DNA of 64,000 bases from Pomacea canaliculata. Its lineage: Eukaryota; Mollusca; Gastropoda; Architaenioglossa; Ampullariidae. The stretch spans positions 44,060,296 through 44,124,295 of the forward strand of contig NC_037590.1 of the NCBI RefSeq assembly GCF_003073045.1, in the 5' to 3' direction. Within the stretch, counting starts at the first letter, position 1; every line of letters begins with the position of its first letter. A program made the position numbers and the translations under genes. This document shows positions 29,690 through 42,725 of the stretch, piece by piece. Under the pieces are notes generated by a model. That model searched no databases, had not been told where the DNA came from, and saw only the letters and a program-made list of their open reading frames with translations.

Positions 29690-31700
29690 AACAGGTTCCA
29701 GCCATCGACAGCTTCCACCACAACTTCCACTTTCATCACTCGTCAGAGGTAAGCAGTCTACTAAGGGAGGGATCCTAGACTTTTGTTGGCCTCCGTACAT
29801 GTAGGTGTATTCAGACTTCAACGCTTAAAGTGTTGAACTGGGTTTTTTTCTTGGTGTTTCTGTTCTTTTTTGTTTTTCAGATTTGTAGTTTTTCGCGAAT
29901 TTGAATCTTTCAATAGATGTCGCTGTTCGGGGATGTCTTAAGCACACACTATCAGAAAAGGAAATGTCCATCTGTAAATTATCCCAATCTAACGGTATAC
30001 GCTGGGATGAAAGGTCAGAGGAGACAATAACTTATGGCTCTTTGCAGGCAACGACTTTACAAACCTGATCTCACACACACTCTCACTTACGCGAGCACGC
30101 ACACACACACACACACAATGCACGCATCCGCACGCACATGGCATCTCTGTCTCTCATAGTCACTCCATACTCCTTCAGACGTGCAACTTTGTACTTGTTA
30201 TACTTACCTTCCACACTCCGTGTTTCTTCTTTTCTTTATCTTTTATATTTCTACAAGTTTATTCACAATAGTTCAGGTTTTCTTTTGTTATAAAATTTGC
30301 ATAACAAATGTATTTGAATTTGAAGTCATCACAGTGTCGACAGTTAAATGTGATTCTGTGACAAGGAAATGACTGTACATGACAAGAATTTTACTGATGA
30401 GAAAACACTAATGTTGTCACAAGAAATGTGGTTACAGTTACAGCACAATGTGACTTGTGTTACAACAACAGTGAGTGATGTGATTTCAGATCCTCACAGC
30501 CATGAAGTCGCTGGTGCTGATCCTGGTGTTGGCCGCAGCAAGCATGTCGGCTCATGTTCCAGAAGAACGAGACTTGCTTGCCACCAATTCCTTGCTTTCG
30601 GTGGTCGATCCCCTTTTGGCGTTGGCTACCTCACTACTGCCAACCCTCCTGTCTGTCCTCATCCCCATTGTTGCTGCTCTCCTGAATGTTGTCGCGTCCT
30701 TAGCAGGCAGTCTGCTGGGTACCGCTCTTGCTGTCGTCCATGGCCTTCTGACTATTGTTATTAACATCGTGTCCCAACTGGTCGACTGTGTGACAGCCGC
30801 CATCAACATACCCGTCGGCAACATTGTGAAACCCATCCTGGGTACAGTCACCAGCGCTGTCTCCTCCATAATATCAAATCTCACAGGTACCTACTGCACC
30901 CTGACTGCAAAGCCAGCTTCTCTTACAAATAAAGCAGTGTGTCTGTGTGTTTGTCTGTTTGAATGTGTGTGCTGGCGCGCGCCTGCATGTATATAAATAA
31001 TTATATTAATGAGATGGCCTATACCGTCATATGTAATTATATTTTAACGGATTCTTTACAAATTCATCTTACTATTTCTATCCCTCTCTCTTCTCGTCCA
31101 TCAATGTGTCTAAAAGACTCCTTGACTTACAAATTAAGAAGCGAGCAAAGACAGTTAACAAACTTAAAACTGAAAGTGAGGGGAAGGACGACAGGGGCAA
31201 CAGAGAGTTTTACTGACTTGCTTAATTCTCAGTCCTCGCCATTTAGCTTTGAGTCCAAACTTTGCCAACCTCGTTAATAATCACTGATGTCGATGTGTGT
31301 GCAGAGGCATGCCTGTAGTAGCTACGATGGACAACTCTCCTCTTCTTGGGGGCAAGTGAGTTCCGTATTTTTGTTTCATGTGACTGCTTGTTCGTGGAGT
31401 TGGTCATTTATTAAGTCGTTTTCTGTGTGCTTGTGTCCTTGTTTCTTGTGTGCTCGGTAATTGCATGCAGTCAAGTGTCAGTGAACGGAACCATACATCT
31501 TTACTGCCTCACGATGCTATATTCATAGAGAATTCCTGAATAGATAATCTGTGCGATGCATGTTATCTGTATCCTCTCTTTATTACAGCCCAGTTCCTGA
31601 CTCGATGGGACGACAGAACTTGGAGAAATCCCATGACGCATTCAAACTACTCCATCAGCTACAGGGAGGTGATTGTGTCAGAGAATAATAAACATGGCTA
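29690..31700 (+). CDS. Array copy B: secreted hydrophobic two-cysteine protein, 132 aa
   Basis: The non-coding exon ends at 29748; the coding exon is 30490-30886 (ATG 30502), and a tiny coding exon starts at 31305 with TAG at 31316-31318; the 3'UTR exon starts at 31589 with AATAAA at 31687-31692. The protein has a signal peptide (MKSLVLILVLAAASMSA), then HVPEERDLL, then about 100 residues of Leu/Val/Ile/Ala/Ser/Thr helices with no charged clusters (for example LLPTLLSVLIPIVAALL). Cys96 and Cys131 could pair; NLT at 126-128 is an N-glycosylation sequon. I do not recognise the family. Such composition suggests a surface-active, lipid-binding or membrane-interacting secreted protein (inference). 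The donor after the small exon is GC (GGGGCAAGT), not GT, but lies in the 3'UTR. Confidence 0.8.
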
Positions 31701-32091
31701 AAACTATTTACACTCTTTGTGTTGTACTAGACTCTCTAAAGGTGTGTTTGTGTGTGTTTTCTTGTCGTCATGCTATCTGGATTTTTGTTTTTGCTTTTAA
31801 AAAAAACCAGCTGTTGCTAGGTAACTAAAATTTTTTAAAAAAACACTATGTTGAAATGTCAGGAGTTAGCGTTAGTCGTCAGTGTAAATTAACTCTAAAT
31901 ATTAAAGAGAAAGTTTTGACAACAGAATAAATTAAAAATAAATTAAAATTATAAAACCTGTAATTTCTCTAAAGCATATTAAAACTCAAAGTATACACAT
32001 TCAAAGATTAGAGTGTTTAAGAATGCGTTTTAAAAACCTATACGTGCCGTGTCCGTCATCTTGAAGAAAGACTAGAGAAGACTTTAGTCCA

Positions 32092-32123
32092 GTGTCTCTC
32101 TCTCTCTCTCACTCTCTCTCTCA

Positions 32124-32173
<50 letters not shown>

Positions 32174-32176
32174 CAC
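32092..32176. repeat. CT / CTCACT microsatellite
   Basis: TCTCTC followed by TCTCAC hexamers and CACACA. The matching site after copy C (about 59265-59295) lacks the expansion. Confidence 0.95.
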
Positions 32177-32284
32177 ACACACACATAAATAACACATGAG
32201 TGTCACAGACAGTGAATACAAAATGTCTCACACAGTTCCATAGACAGGCATGACAAATGTCACCATAAGAAGAAAAGTTGGTCA

Positions 32285-32570
32285 GTAGTCGTTGGCTTGT
32301 GGGTGGATGCAAGCTGCAAAGAACTCGATGACAATAAAAACTCTCGGAGTGAATTTAAAGACTTGCCGTTGATAGTCAACTGGCGAAGCATCCTCCATGA
32401 CGATGGTCAGAACACAGTGGTGTCAACACAACTACCTGTTAGTCCCCAGAAAGCACCGACCTCATTGTTTCTCGAGGTGGACTGCATCTGGAAACACTGA
32501 CTCCAGAGGACGGGAGGACAACAGTAGAAGAGGCCTTGTCATCTATTCACGTGCGTTTCGATAAAATCAC
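32285..32570 (+). pseudogene. Protein-like segment repeated after copies B and C
   Basis: The frame reads WVDASCKELDDNKNSR, then VNWRSILHDDGQNTVV and LFLEVDCIW. The second copy at 59390-59695 keeps the frame longer and ends with TVEEALSSIHARFDKIT. The few differences between copies are mostly amino-acid changing plus one indel. No start context or conserved splice sites were found, so it may be an exon relic of an unknown gene. Confidence 0.3.
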
Positions 32571-33911
32571 ACGACTGAAGTGTCTCCACAGCTCCATGTG
32601 ACCCTCTACAGCAGGTGAGGCAACTCATTCATCTTCTTGCTGAGTGAGTGAACAGGGGACAGCAAGAGGCCATCTTGGACCGTTACACTCGCTCACAACA
32701 AAGTTGCTAAGATAAAGCAAAGAGTGGGCTGCCAGTCACACCTGGATGTTGCCTAATGTAAACAAAGTCTTGTATGTATATAGACATACACACAGGCCGT
32801 AAGCCAAATGAGACACACAACTGTTGTGAGAGAATTAAAACAGCTTCACTTTACTCAATAAGTTTGATAAATGAACGCCATCCATTTTGTACTCATTTTT
32901 TGTTCATTCATTATCGCTAGGTTTGGTGTGTAGTCACCTGGCCTGTAGTTTAGGTATTTTACCCACCCGCCGCATAGGTTATTGAGACCGGCCTGCAAAA
33001 AGAAAACTTTTGCCCACCCCTGGGTTAGAGCAATGGAAGACATACCATCGAGTTACATAGTGTTTGCTGGAATTAGTCCTTTAATGTAATCGGGACTAAT
33101 CAGAGGCCTCCCAGAGTGACAGAGAAAGCCGACCTTCTTGTCAATGGTATCAAAATTCAAGTTGAAAGACTAATTGACTTCAGGTTGACTCCTCTCTGTC
33201 TTTTCTCTTGTCTTTCTCCTTTCCATCGTTGCCCTTCAACATTCGCTGATTTTGATGTCATCTGTTCATCCGTATTTTTGTTTCAGAGCCTTTTTAAAAT
33301 AAGGGTTGTTTTTGAACCGGTGCCAGCTTGTGTTTATCCACGTCGACTGACGGTCTCTACAGTCAGGCATCTGCCATCTTCTCCACTTGAAAGCAGTTTC
33401 TACGCTTATTTGGCTTTTCTACCATTTTAGGTACATGTATTAGATTTCCGTGTGTCAGCTGCGTAGGCTGGTGGCCTTTTATCTCTTTTGTTCAGATGAA
33501 GACATCTATGCCGGCAATCTGTGTGCAAGTCGAAAATGGACAACCATCTGCCTCCTTTACTTATTTTTCTCGCCCTTTGGACAAACAATAACACTAGACC
33601 TGTGCAAGTTGATCCGTGTACACTGTCTGTTTGGTGTCTGCTGAGATTTATCTTCTTCGAATCGTTTGACTGTTTGTACTGCAGCTTCTCTGCTCCTCGT
33701 CATGACTTGTTAGCCTTGTGTTACTGTGTTTTTGTGGCACGCTTGTGTTCACTCTTTGAGTTGGCCTTCGTTTTGAACGTTGATTAACCGTTATTAATGA
33801 GTATGTTCGTAGATACTGTGATCACGGATGCATATCTCTGGAATGTTTTCAGAAGAATTTTTCCGCGTGAACTTGTAGAACGAGGTCAGAGCACTAATTG
33901 GTTTGCAGAGT

Positions 33912-34215
33912 CTAGGGCACGGCATCTGCACGGGGGAGTTCACTTCTCATTATGCCGCCATTGACTTTCCCTGATAAATCGGAATCATTCCCTGTTTGGT
34001 TGCCATAGGGAGCCATCCAGTTATCGGGTATACCGAGCCTCGAACACGTGACCGTTTGTTTCGAGATCGAGCGAGTTGACCATAGGGCTACAAGTCTCTC
34101 TGGATTATGTATCATCATCCACATCAATTTATTGTGACACTGTTCACGTAGCTAGATTTTTAAAATGTCTTGCTTACTCTAACACCTTCGTTAATAAAGA
34201 ATTGTCATTGTGTGT
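33912..34215 (-). repeat. tRNA-derived SINE, copy 1
   Basis: Reading the minus strand, a tRNA-like head (tagccctatggtcaactcgc) and a B-box (cacgtgttcgaggc, 34036-34052) lie at A/B-box spacing. On the plus strand the element ends in 'gttaataaagaattgtcatt' next to a TG microsatellite. A near-identical copy lies at 63571-63870. Confidence 0.6.
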
Positions 34216-34271
34216 GTGTGTGTGCGCGCGCTTCAGTTAAGTGTATAAATTAATTTTTCTCCCTGTTTCAG

Positions 34272-34999
34272 AACTGGAAAATGGATGTTCAGAATCAAAT
34301 AGCACATATCGCGCAGACACTGGTCAGTATTTCTTCTTTCATTGTATTTAAGGGCAGCAGGAAGTTACTATCTAGTGCAGGCTATATGTTATTCGTTATT
34401 GTCTAAATGTAATATTTCAGTCAAAATACTTTAGTTGTCGGGGAAAACATAGGAGTGAACGTAATGAAGGCGTGAAACTGAAAGTCAGATATAGATAGAG
34501 AGAGAAATTCTTTTTCACGGTTTGTTGAAAATTAAATAAACTGTGTGTAGATGTCACAGTGTCATTGCAGTGTCACAGTTTAATTCAAATAAAGAGTATC
34601 AGAGGGCTTCATCATGAAATTTCGTTATTTTTTCCCCGATTTAGTGTGTTGTCATCTTAGCGGAGACGATAATGATTCCCAAGAGACACCTTTTGGTCAT
34701 TTAACACTTGTGTATAATTATTTCAACCAAGCTTTGTGGTTTCATCTACTTTCCATGAATAAAGGATTTCTACAAGAAGCATTTAAGTTATCGTTTATTT
34801 TTCATGTAGGATGCTTCCTTGAGACATTACCCTCACCCAGAAGTTGGCAGAAGGTTCGACTACGCAGACAAAGTACAAGAAGCTGAGAGAGAAAAGCGGA
34901 AGTACTTGAGTGACCCGGAACGAGCCACTGCGCATGCTCAAGACTTCTCAAGAACGTCACATGCGAGACGACAGTTTTGAAAGTGCCTTTGATGAGTAG
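34272..34999 (+). pseudogene. Duplicated exons 2 and 3 of charged-protein gene X
   Basis: Exon 34272-34322 (NWKMDVQNQIAHIAQTL) matches 63933-63983 exactly in translation. A second exon starts at 34810 (DASLRHYPHPEVGRRF, DYADKVQEAEREKRKYL, SDPERATAHAQ) and ends at one of two stops depending on frame (34978-34980 or 34997-34999). A charged helical tail ERHMRDDSFESAFDE is in a neighbouring frame, so one base seems to be missing. The first exon, seen at 63064, has no counterpart here, which marks this as a 5'-truncated copy. Confidence 0.5.
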
Positions 35000-37440
35000 A
35001 TGAAGAGGCACACCACGAACCAAGTTACATTTAGATGATTTGTTTGGGATTGAGATTATGTGTGTACATAGTTTGTGTGGAGCTTGTTTTACAGCAATAC
35101 GTGTGTACATCGGTGTACACATGGTCTGTGTGTACATAGCTAGACTGGAGTAGGTATGAGGGTGCGGTCTAAACACCTTTATGCATCTCTATCCACCCTC
35201 ATGCGCACGAATTAAGATCAAGAATGTACATGTATTCAAGAATGTACATGTATTATTAGACATGTACATATATATGTATATGTATACTATTTTGTTGTTA
35301 TTAAAAAAAGAAGACGGCATCAAGAAAAAAATGACATCTGATAGAAATATATGCTTTAAAGGGGGATAACAAAATGTTTTGTGGCTTTGTTTATTTATAG
35401 GTGGCCTCCCTTTAACTGTCTATGACACTGATGTAATATTCCTTCACTAGCTTCTGTCAAATGACAGGTCAATCTTCTCCACCCCACCCACCACAATAAA
35501 AACAAGCCAACACGTAATGTAATAAAATGCTGTGCTAAGTTCTCATCATTGACAGTTATCCTGTGTGGTGCGGCAGTGAAATATTTATTTCTTTTAAAAA
35601 TGTTATGTGAGAGACACGTGGCAACAAAATACTTAAAACCTTTAGGGCAGCAAAACCACACAGAAATGTAAAGTTACACTAAAAATTTCAGCTACCTACT
35701 TCCTTCTTCTACTTTTTGTCGCTCTCCCTCCCCCTTCCTCTCTTTCTTTCGTTTTACTGTCCTTTTTTTTTTTTTTTTTTTTTTTTTCAATTTCTTCCTC
35801 ACTTGTTTCCGTTCTTTCTTTGATTATTTTTTATTTCTTTATTTCTTCTCTTTTCTACATTCCTTATTTTCTAGACAAATTCACAGACCATAAAGTAAGT
35901 CAGGACTACCATCTATCACTGGGGAGGTTTTAGGCCATGAGGTCAGGTGAGCACTGTGAGCAAAATACTCTGATGTGGGCTGTAGGACATGAAAACATGA
36001 GTTTATTTCTTATGAGTATATATCTATATCTGGATAAATATGAGGGAGCGTGTGCAACTCACGTAAACAACATATACACGACCATAAGCGCGTGCACACA
36101 CAGTATATCCTCTTTATAAAGTTAATAAAGTCAAAGTATTTTGTCTTAGCAAATGCTTCGTTTTTGTTAATATAAAATTTCTTGTAGATGTGACTCTTTA
36201 TGGTATTTGTTAAATGTTACCTACGAGTAAACTGTCTATGGTACAATAAACATTCAGAATACCTTCTACATTTCTACAGCTCTCCACACGCATGCGCACC
36301 AACATTTTGACAATAAAGTGCAGGTACTTCTCACAACACCACTGCTCAAACTTTCGTTGGACAACTGTGGATTCGACAACTTAATTCAGAGTTTGTACAA
36401 ACCTGACTCGTGATTCAACCAGAGAGGGTATAACGTCTATGATTCAACCTGTTTCGGTGATGGAATAAGGGGATGACAACTGATGAGATGCTGTAGTAGA
36501 GCGTGGAGGAGCCTCGAGTAGTGGTGATGTTGGTGATGTTGGTGACAGTTTACATTGTAAAAGTTCTGTTGAGGGGTGTGCGTACACTTGTGTTTTTGAA
36601 AGTGCATGGTATACATGATGGGTGTGCGTACACGTGTGTACAAATGTGTATTGTATACTTGTGTGAATGCGGAAATGTGTACAAGAGTTGCTGCTTTGTA
36701 ATCTGTGTGTGTGTGTGTGTGTTTTGTACCTACTGAACCCGGCTACCCGACTCACAACCTGCCATACCACTTAGTCTGTAGAATGCTCAACTCTCACTGC
36801 TCAACCTGATCAGGTGGTCGCCTACCTGTTCTACATGTGCTTCGATAGTCGATTCCTCCCAAGTACCTGTTTGTGAACAGTCAGGAATATTTCCAGTCTT
36901 GTGCCTTGCTAGTGGCATTAGTCGCTGCAGTGGACACTTGTGATTGACCTTCACCTGAGGAGGAATTCACTCGACCTGTGATAAATAAACCCAAGAAAAT
37001 GTTTACTAATCCATCGGATGTTTATTCATCAAAAACCAGCTCAAAGCAGATTGTGAGTTGTATAATTTTGCTTTTGCAGTGCCATTTTATTTCGTATGTC
37101 CTGTAATGTTTCGTCCTTTACTTTTATTTCAAGTAAACTACCAGGCGGTAGTGAAGTTTCGCTTCATGCGCATACGCAGACTATACCCATACGTTTAGAT
37201 ACGCCCGGAGGTTTCGATTCACTACACCGGCAGGTCATTGTCGTCACGGGTCAAACACCGGAGCCCGCAGAGACACGAAATATAAATAGGGATCAACAAG
37301 ACACCGCCAAAACCAAAGGCGCGGATGAGAATCAGTTTACGGTAATCAGATTTTTAAAGACATGTGGGGCATTGATGGGCTTGCCAAAAAGCGGGACATT
37401 GGGCGTCCCGCCCGGACATTTCATGACCTGGTCACCTTAA
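35000..37440. other. Duplicated non-coding stretch
   Basis: No gene was recognised. It has a poly-T run near 35770, TG-rich stretches and several AATAAA motifs. All of it is repeated, with many small indels, at about 44300-46700. Confidence 0.6.
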
Positions 37441-37509
37441 ACAAGTAATGCTACACCTCCGGATCTGTATCTAGAACCTCTTCTGTTTTTCGTGAAACAT
37501 GTAAAACCA

Positions 37510-39175
37510 GCCAGGTCGACCTAGTCAAAGTCGTCTAGTTTTGTTTCTAAAAGACAAGCAATGTCTATTTTAGAAATTACATCATATAATTCCGGAAACT
37601 TTTTCTTTGCGGTGAGCCCACAAACATTCAGAGATAAGAAGCGTAGGTGCATACTTGCCAGTTTCGGACAGCTGCAATCATCATCTTTTAACCGGGCTGG
37701 AAATTCATAGCTAACCATACTAGTGTGTTTGGGCGAAGTAGCATAAAGTATTGAAAAGTCCTGATCTGCATCGGGCAAGCGTTCATTACATTGTTGGGTA
37801 GCTGGTCGAAGAAACACAGAGTTATGCCCCCTTGGGCCAGCCTATGCCTGTTGACTTATCATAGGGGTTTCATCCCCAAATCCACAAGAAGCACCCTCTT
37901 CGGATAGATACCCCAGACCGAGAGAAGCGTAGTCAATGACTTTCACCCCAAGCTTGAAAAGATCATCTGGGGTCTCGATTTCTATTGGCTTTGGGTGATC
38001 TGCGGAGGACAGTCCTGGAGGGGATTTCTTCGTGCACATTATCTTGCCGTCCACAGTCCACGCCATGTAGCCCAGTCTCTTGACTTGCCAAAGAAGTCGG
38101 GCACGTAGAAGGGTGATATCATCATTAATGAAAGTTTGCTCGTAGCCAGGTTTACCTTTTAGGTTCTTTTTCTTTGCCATGACTTCGTTTCGTTAGCGCC
38201 TGGAAACAAACTTGACCAACACAGGTCGAGTTCCTCTAGCCATCTTCCCAGCGCGGTGAACCACAGCGATGTCGGCAACAGACACAACTACTCCGGCATC
38301 GTTGAAAACTTTGATAGCTTTCCACTCCACTTCGTTCCGCCGTCTCTCCCGCATCCTGTGGGATGCCAAAAACTCTCACTGACTCTCGACGGCTGTACTG
38401 GTGCAGCCTGTCATTTTCGTACGTCAGTGTCCGTACAGCAGCCAACAACTTTTCAGTTGCTGGCTGCTGTTGAGCCTGCAACAAGGCGACTCTGTGTAGG
38501 CGACTGTCCAACTCGGCTGTCACACCTTTGATTACCTCCCCTACCACCACAGACAAAGCTGTCGCAAGTATAGGGATCATTTTTCCAATCTGGTCGCTTT
38601 CATCGCCGCTCACAGGTTTAAAGATCGACAGCGCCTCATTTACCTTTGAAAGGATTTTATCCTGAAATGACGAAGGATCGACACCAAAGAGTTCTACAGC
38701 TTGTAGTGTTGATGTACAGGTTGAAGACATACTGTCAACACGCACAGGGGCTGGTGAAATAGGCGAGGATGAAAATGACGATGGCGTCACAGATTTTAAT
38801 TTCAGTTTCTTTGAAGTTTCATTTTCTTCTGAACAGGGCGACGAAAACAAGCTCTTCTTCGCCTTGCCTCGGAAAGACATAGCAGATAAACACGTCACCG
38901 ACACTGAGCAAGGAGATGAACACAACCTTATGAGGCACAGAGATTATGCGACATAGGGTAAAAGCTGGATAATCAAAATCAGTTCCACACGAAATTCCAC
39001 ACGAAAACATAAATAAACATATATCCAGTGAATCAATACAGCAAATACTCTCAGGAGATGTAAGTATACATCACAATTAAGCCAAAACAATAGCAATTTT
39101 CCATAAATCAGAAAAATTTCACGGGAGCTCAAAAACACGGTGTCACCTCCATGAACACAGCTCACCAACCCAACG
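37510..39175 (-). mobile_element. LINE 5' part: 5'UTR, ORF1 and start of ORF2 endonuclease (copy 1)
   Basis: On the minus strand ORF1 starts at 38880 (MSFRGKAKKSLFSS) and carries an RRM-like ORF1 core seen as RRESVRVFGIPQDAG, with the HRAGKMAKGTRPVLVKF part clear in copy 2. It ends near 37842 (PMISQQA). ORF2 then begins and reaches LRFLSLNVCGLTAKKK and DIACLLETK, the start of an AP-endonuclease domain, before the element breaks off. No reverse transcriptase is present. ORF1 is frame-damaged here. Non-LTR element, probably of the Jockey/CR1 group; group assignment is uncertain. Confidence 0.78.
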
Positions 39176-39760
39176 GAACCAAACGTTTTTACTACCTCCC
39201 GACGCTTGCGAAACACAAGAAAGTAAAAGGACAAACATACCATCGCTAATAATAATTTCAAACATAATTATAGAAATACGTCCACACAGCACAGGAACAT
39301 CATTCCATCAAGCACAACCTCACACCAGCACCTTCTATCAAGACATTAAGAAATAGATAAAGAGAACGAAAGAGAGAAGTATGGTAAAAGGAACAAGAAC
39401 AGACAAAAGACACTATACCTGGGTGTCAAGTACCAGGGTTACATATAATGAAGTTTACACCACGATGGTAGTTGTACGAATGATGACAAGATAAGTACAC
39501 ATAAGTACTTAATTTATGACTGGTTTGTACGATTGTTCCCATGAGGCATTCAAACTACTCCATCAGCCACAGGGAGGGGATTTTGTGAGACACAATAAAC
39601 ATGGCTACAACTGTTTACACTCTATGTGTTGTTCTAGACTCTCTAAAGGTGTGTGTTTTCTCGTCGTAAAGGGATTTGATTTTTATGTTTTTGTTGGGTT
39701 TTTTTAAAAAACAGCTGTTGCTAGCTAACTTAGAAAAGCACTTTGTTGAAATGTCAGGAG
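39175..39760 (+). pseudogene. 3' remnant of an array gene (copy D)
   Basis: It matches the last intron and 3'UTR exon of copies A and C: 'aaacgtttttactacctc' at about 39186, 'gaagtttacaccacgatgg' at 39450, then 'catgaggcattcaaactactcc' and AATAAA at about 39594. All upstream exons are missing; the LINE fragment abuts it directly. Confidence 0.75.
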
Positions 39761-39878
39761 TAAATCTTTGTATTCAATATAAATGAACTCTCAATTTGAA
39801 AGGGAAAGTTGTGACACGAGCATAACTTTAAATTATAATAACCTGTAATTTCTTTAAAGTATATTAATACTCAAAGTA

Positions 39879-39969
39879 CATTGGAACCTCGAACTTAATC
39901 CGTTCTGGAAAGCTGTTCATTATCCGAAATATTCGTTATCCGAGGCGTTCGCTAACCGAGGTTCCACTG
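39879..39969. mobile_element. Short pogo/Tigger-like element, internally deleted
   Basis: 91 bases with terminal inverted repeats CATTGGAACCTCG and CGAGGTTCCACTG flanked by TA. The site in copies A and C is a single TA (ctcaaagTAtacac). It keeps one copy of the 15-base word that occurs twice in the long form at 49136-49962. Confidence 0.8.
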
Positions 39970-40689
39970 TATACACAAAGATTAGAATGTTTAAGAATGC
40001 ATTTTGAAAACCTTAGCGTGCCTTGTCCATCATCTTGAGGAAAGACTAGAGAAGACCTTATTCCAGTGACGTGCAGAGCATATCTACACCTGCAAATGGA
40101 GACCGGGCCATAGCCGGCGTCGTCAAATCGCTGCCTTTGCTTATCGCGAGGCCATCGCATAGGATAGATGCTATGGTGTCATAGTACAATTTGCAACCCT
40201 ATTCGTAAATGAACAAACACATAAGGGAGAGAACACGGGAACCCTTAGGACTTGTTCCTCCAACGATCACTTCCCTTTAAAGGGTGAACAGGTCAACCAA
40301 TCGGTTGTTACCTCGTGTAAATTCCACTCTAATGTTTTGCTTACTTGAGCGCCATATTGACATTCGTTGTGAGGTTACTCGATTTGACGTGGATTTGTTC
40401 TCAAACAACAGAAAATGAGAAGAAAACAGTAAGTAATATTTAAATACTAATGTATAATCTAATAAAATATTATCTTGTTTGGTACTTTATATATTGTATA
40501 TACTTGTATATATCATGTAAAAAAAAATTCTTAATTTCTGACTTAAGTGACGTTTCGATCGGTTGTGAAATCTCAGCCCCATACAGTTACTATCTTTGAT
40601 GTGAGCTTACTACAAGAAATCAGAATCTATAATTCTTGAAGTTAACACCAAGCAAATGTTTTTAAAAAGCTCTTTTAAACGGCGTATCA

Positions 40690-42725
40690 CCAGGGATGGG
40701 CAAGCTACTTTTAATTTGTAGCCGGCTAGGCTACAGCTACTTTTTTTCAAAATGTAGCCGGCTACACTACAGCTACAATTTTCCCAAAAGTAGCCAGCTA
40801 CTTTGGGCTACTTTTAAAATGTAGCCAGCTTCTTTTGGCTACTTTTAAAAGCGTGATGTTATAACAAGTTAGCTGTAGCCAGCTGCTGTAGCAACATACA
40901 CACATCAAACATACACACAAAACACTATTTACTTGCTTTACAAAGTTTTTATTATAATAATGAAACGGAGAACTGCGATATACCGACAATTTATTTAGTG
41001 AATCCATAAATGCTTTCATTCATTCTTGCCCCTTCCTCCCCGGCCTTTTCACACAATAAGTACACGTATTTACGATTTATATAAACATTTTCTGGATCTT
41101 TTTCGCTCATCCTGTTTTTAGTGACAAAAGAAATTATATAAGTTTTTTCCGATAAACATTTGTTTTTTTCTATAACTATTGTTCCTCCTATTACTTAGAA
41201 ATGAAAACTAAACAATGCTTAATATCAGGTACTGGAATTTTCATAATTAGGTTATGTGGTGATGAAAAATGTCAAACCTCTTATCAAAATACTGTGACTG
41301 AAACAACAGACCATTGAAATAAATGAGTTTGCACATGAGAGTAATAAATACACTGCTTAATTCTAATTTAGGCAAGCAGATCATCAAGCATTTTTTTCTA
41401 ACACTGGAACCACTGAAAAACAAAGAAGGACCAAACTAATTGTTTCCAAAAATCTGATAGGGTGAAAAGTATAGTCCTGGCAATACTAGAATATGACTTT
41501 AAATTATATATCGAGGCATGTCAAATGTAGCTAATAAACACTGAAATATATTTTTTCAAAAACGGATCTGATACAAGATATATTATTTAAAATCCTTTAA
41601 GGCCTTGAATTTCTCCTGTTGTCGTTTGACATCACAGTCCTAAACTATAGAAAACATATTTCTTCAAGAATTGCTTGTGCTACAGCCAGTACATTTTGCA
41701 GTTTTGTTTAGAATGCATAAGCACAAAGCGATGCATTTGAGAATATGGTATATAACATTACTTTTGATAAATTAACAATTTTTCTAAATATTTCTAAATA
41801 TTTAAATTTGCCACATTCACACTGAGGTCGGGGGGGTACCATGTCTGCATTTTTATATCTCCTAAAAACGAAAACAAAACGCTTTAATGCATGCAGTTTT
41901 CTTATCATGCCTCTAGTTACAAAAAATCCAAAACCTTTGGTATATACTTATGGTATTGTGTAAATTTGTTTTTAAATGCTGTACGTTTTGAAACAAAATC
42001 GTTGATCTAAAGTCACAATTACCACTTTAGGTACTCAAAAACCGTTTTAAAGTGCTTGATATTTTATGTTTACTTTTGTTTAACTCTATATGTAAAAACC
42101 CTCTAAAGAATATTTAAAATATGGATTTTAATTTTTGGAGTGGTAACCGGTTAACCTTAAAAACAAATCTAACATTCTTGTAGTCCTTCATGGAAATCGG
42201 AATTTGACCAGAACTGTGCCTCGAAAGTTGCTGTCCTGTCACCCTAGTGGCGCAGCTTTTGTCCATGATTAAGTCCTGCCAGACTCGAACATCTCCTCAA
42301 CAATTCTTGCATGAAACTATACCCACATTTTGTGGCTTCGCAAAACTGGGAAAAAAAAAAAAAAATTCCAAATAAGGGCCCCCTGGAAATTGATGGGTAC
42401 GTCCATCTTCCGTTTTTGAAATGAAACAAAATACCGCTCCCTTGCCACATGGACGACCCGGTACTCCGGTTACTGAGCGGCAGAGCACGTGGTGTCTGGC
42501 TGTCAACACACCTGAGCACTGAGAGCAGTGGCTGAACACCTGTCGTACGAAAATGGTCTGTGGAAGTAGCCAACCATGTAGCCAAGCTACAGCTATTTTC
42601 TTAACATGGTAGCTACGGCTACAAGCTACTTTTTTTTTAATTGGTAGCACGCTAACTACAAGCTACAAAAATTTGTAGCCAGACTACAGTAGCTGTTAGC
42701 CTAGCTGACAGCTACTCCCCATCCC
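40690..42725. mobile_element. hAT-like non-autonomous DNA transposon (about 2.0 kb)
   Basis: It is flanked by the 8-base duplication GCGTATCA (40682-40689 and 42726-42733). The ends read CCAGGGATGGGCAAGC and, in reverse, GGGATGGGGAGTAGC, followed by many subterminal TAGCC/GGCTA words. Copy 2 of the duplication has the uninterrupted site near 51320. Termini and duplication length fit the hAT superfamily. No transposase reading frame was recognised, so it is non-autonomous. Confidence 0.8.

Larger units (their letters stand above)
31810..33900. other. Spacer after copy B, matching the spacer after copy C
   Basis: Most of 31810-32830 matches 58990-60000, and 33180-33510 matches 60190-60530. It holds a CT/CTCAC repeat and one weakly protein-like frame near 32300-32500. 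Relative to C it has extra sequence at about 33515-33865. Confidence 0.65.

Noticed and set aside
42244-42650. Minus-strand frames of 113 and 117 residues in the hAT-like element
   Set aside because: They overlap in different frames, contain homopolymer runs and show no transposase motif.
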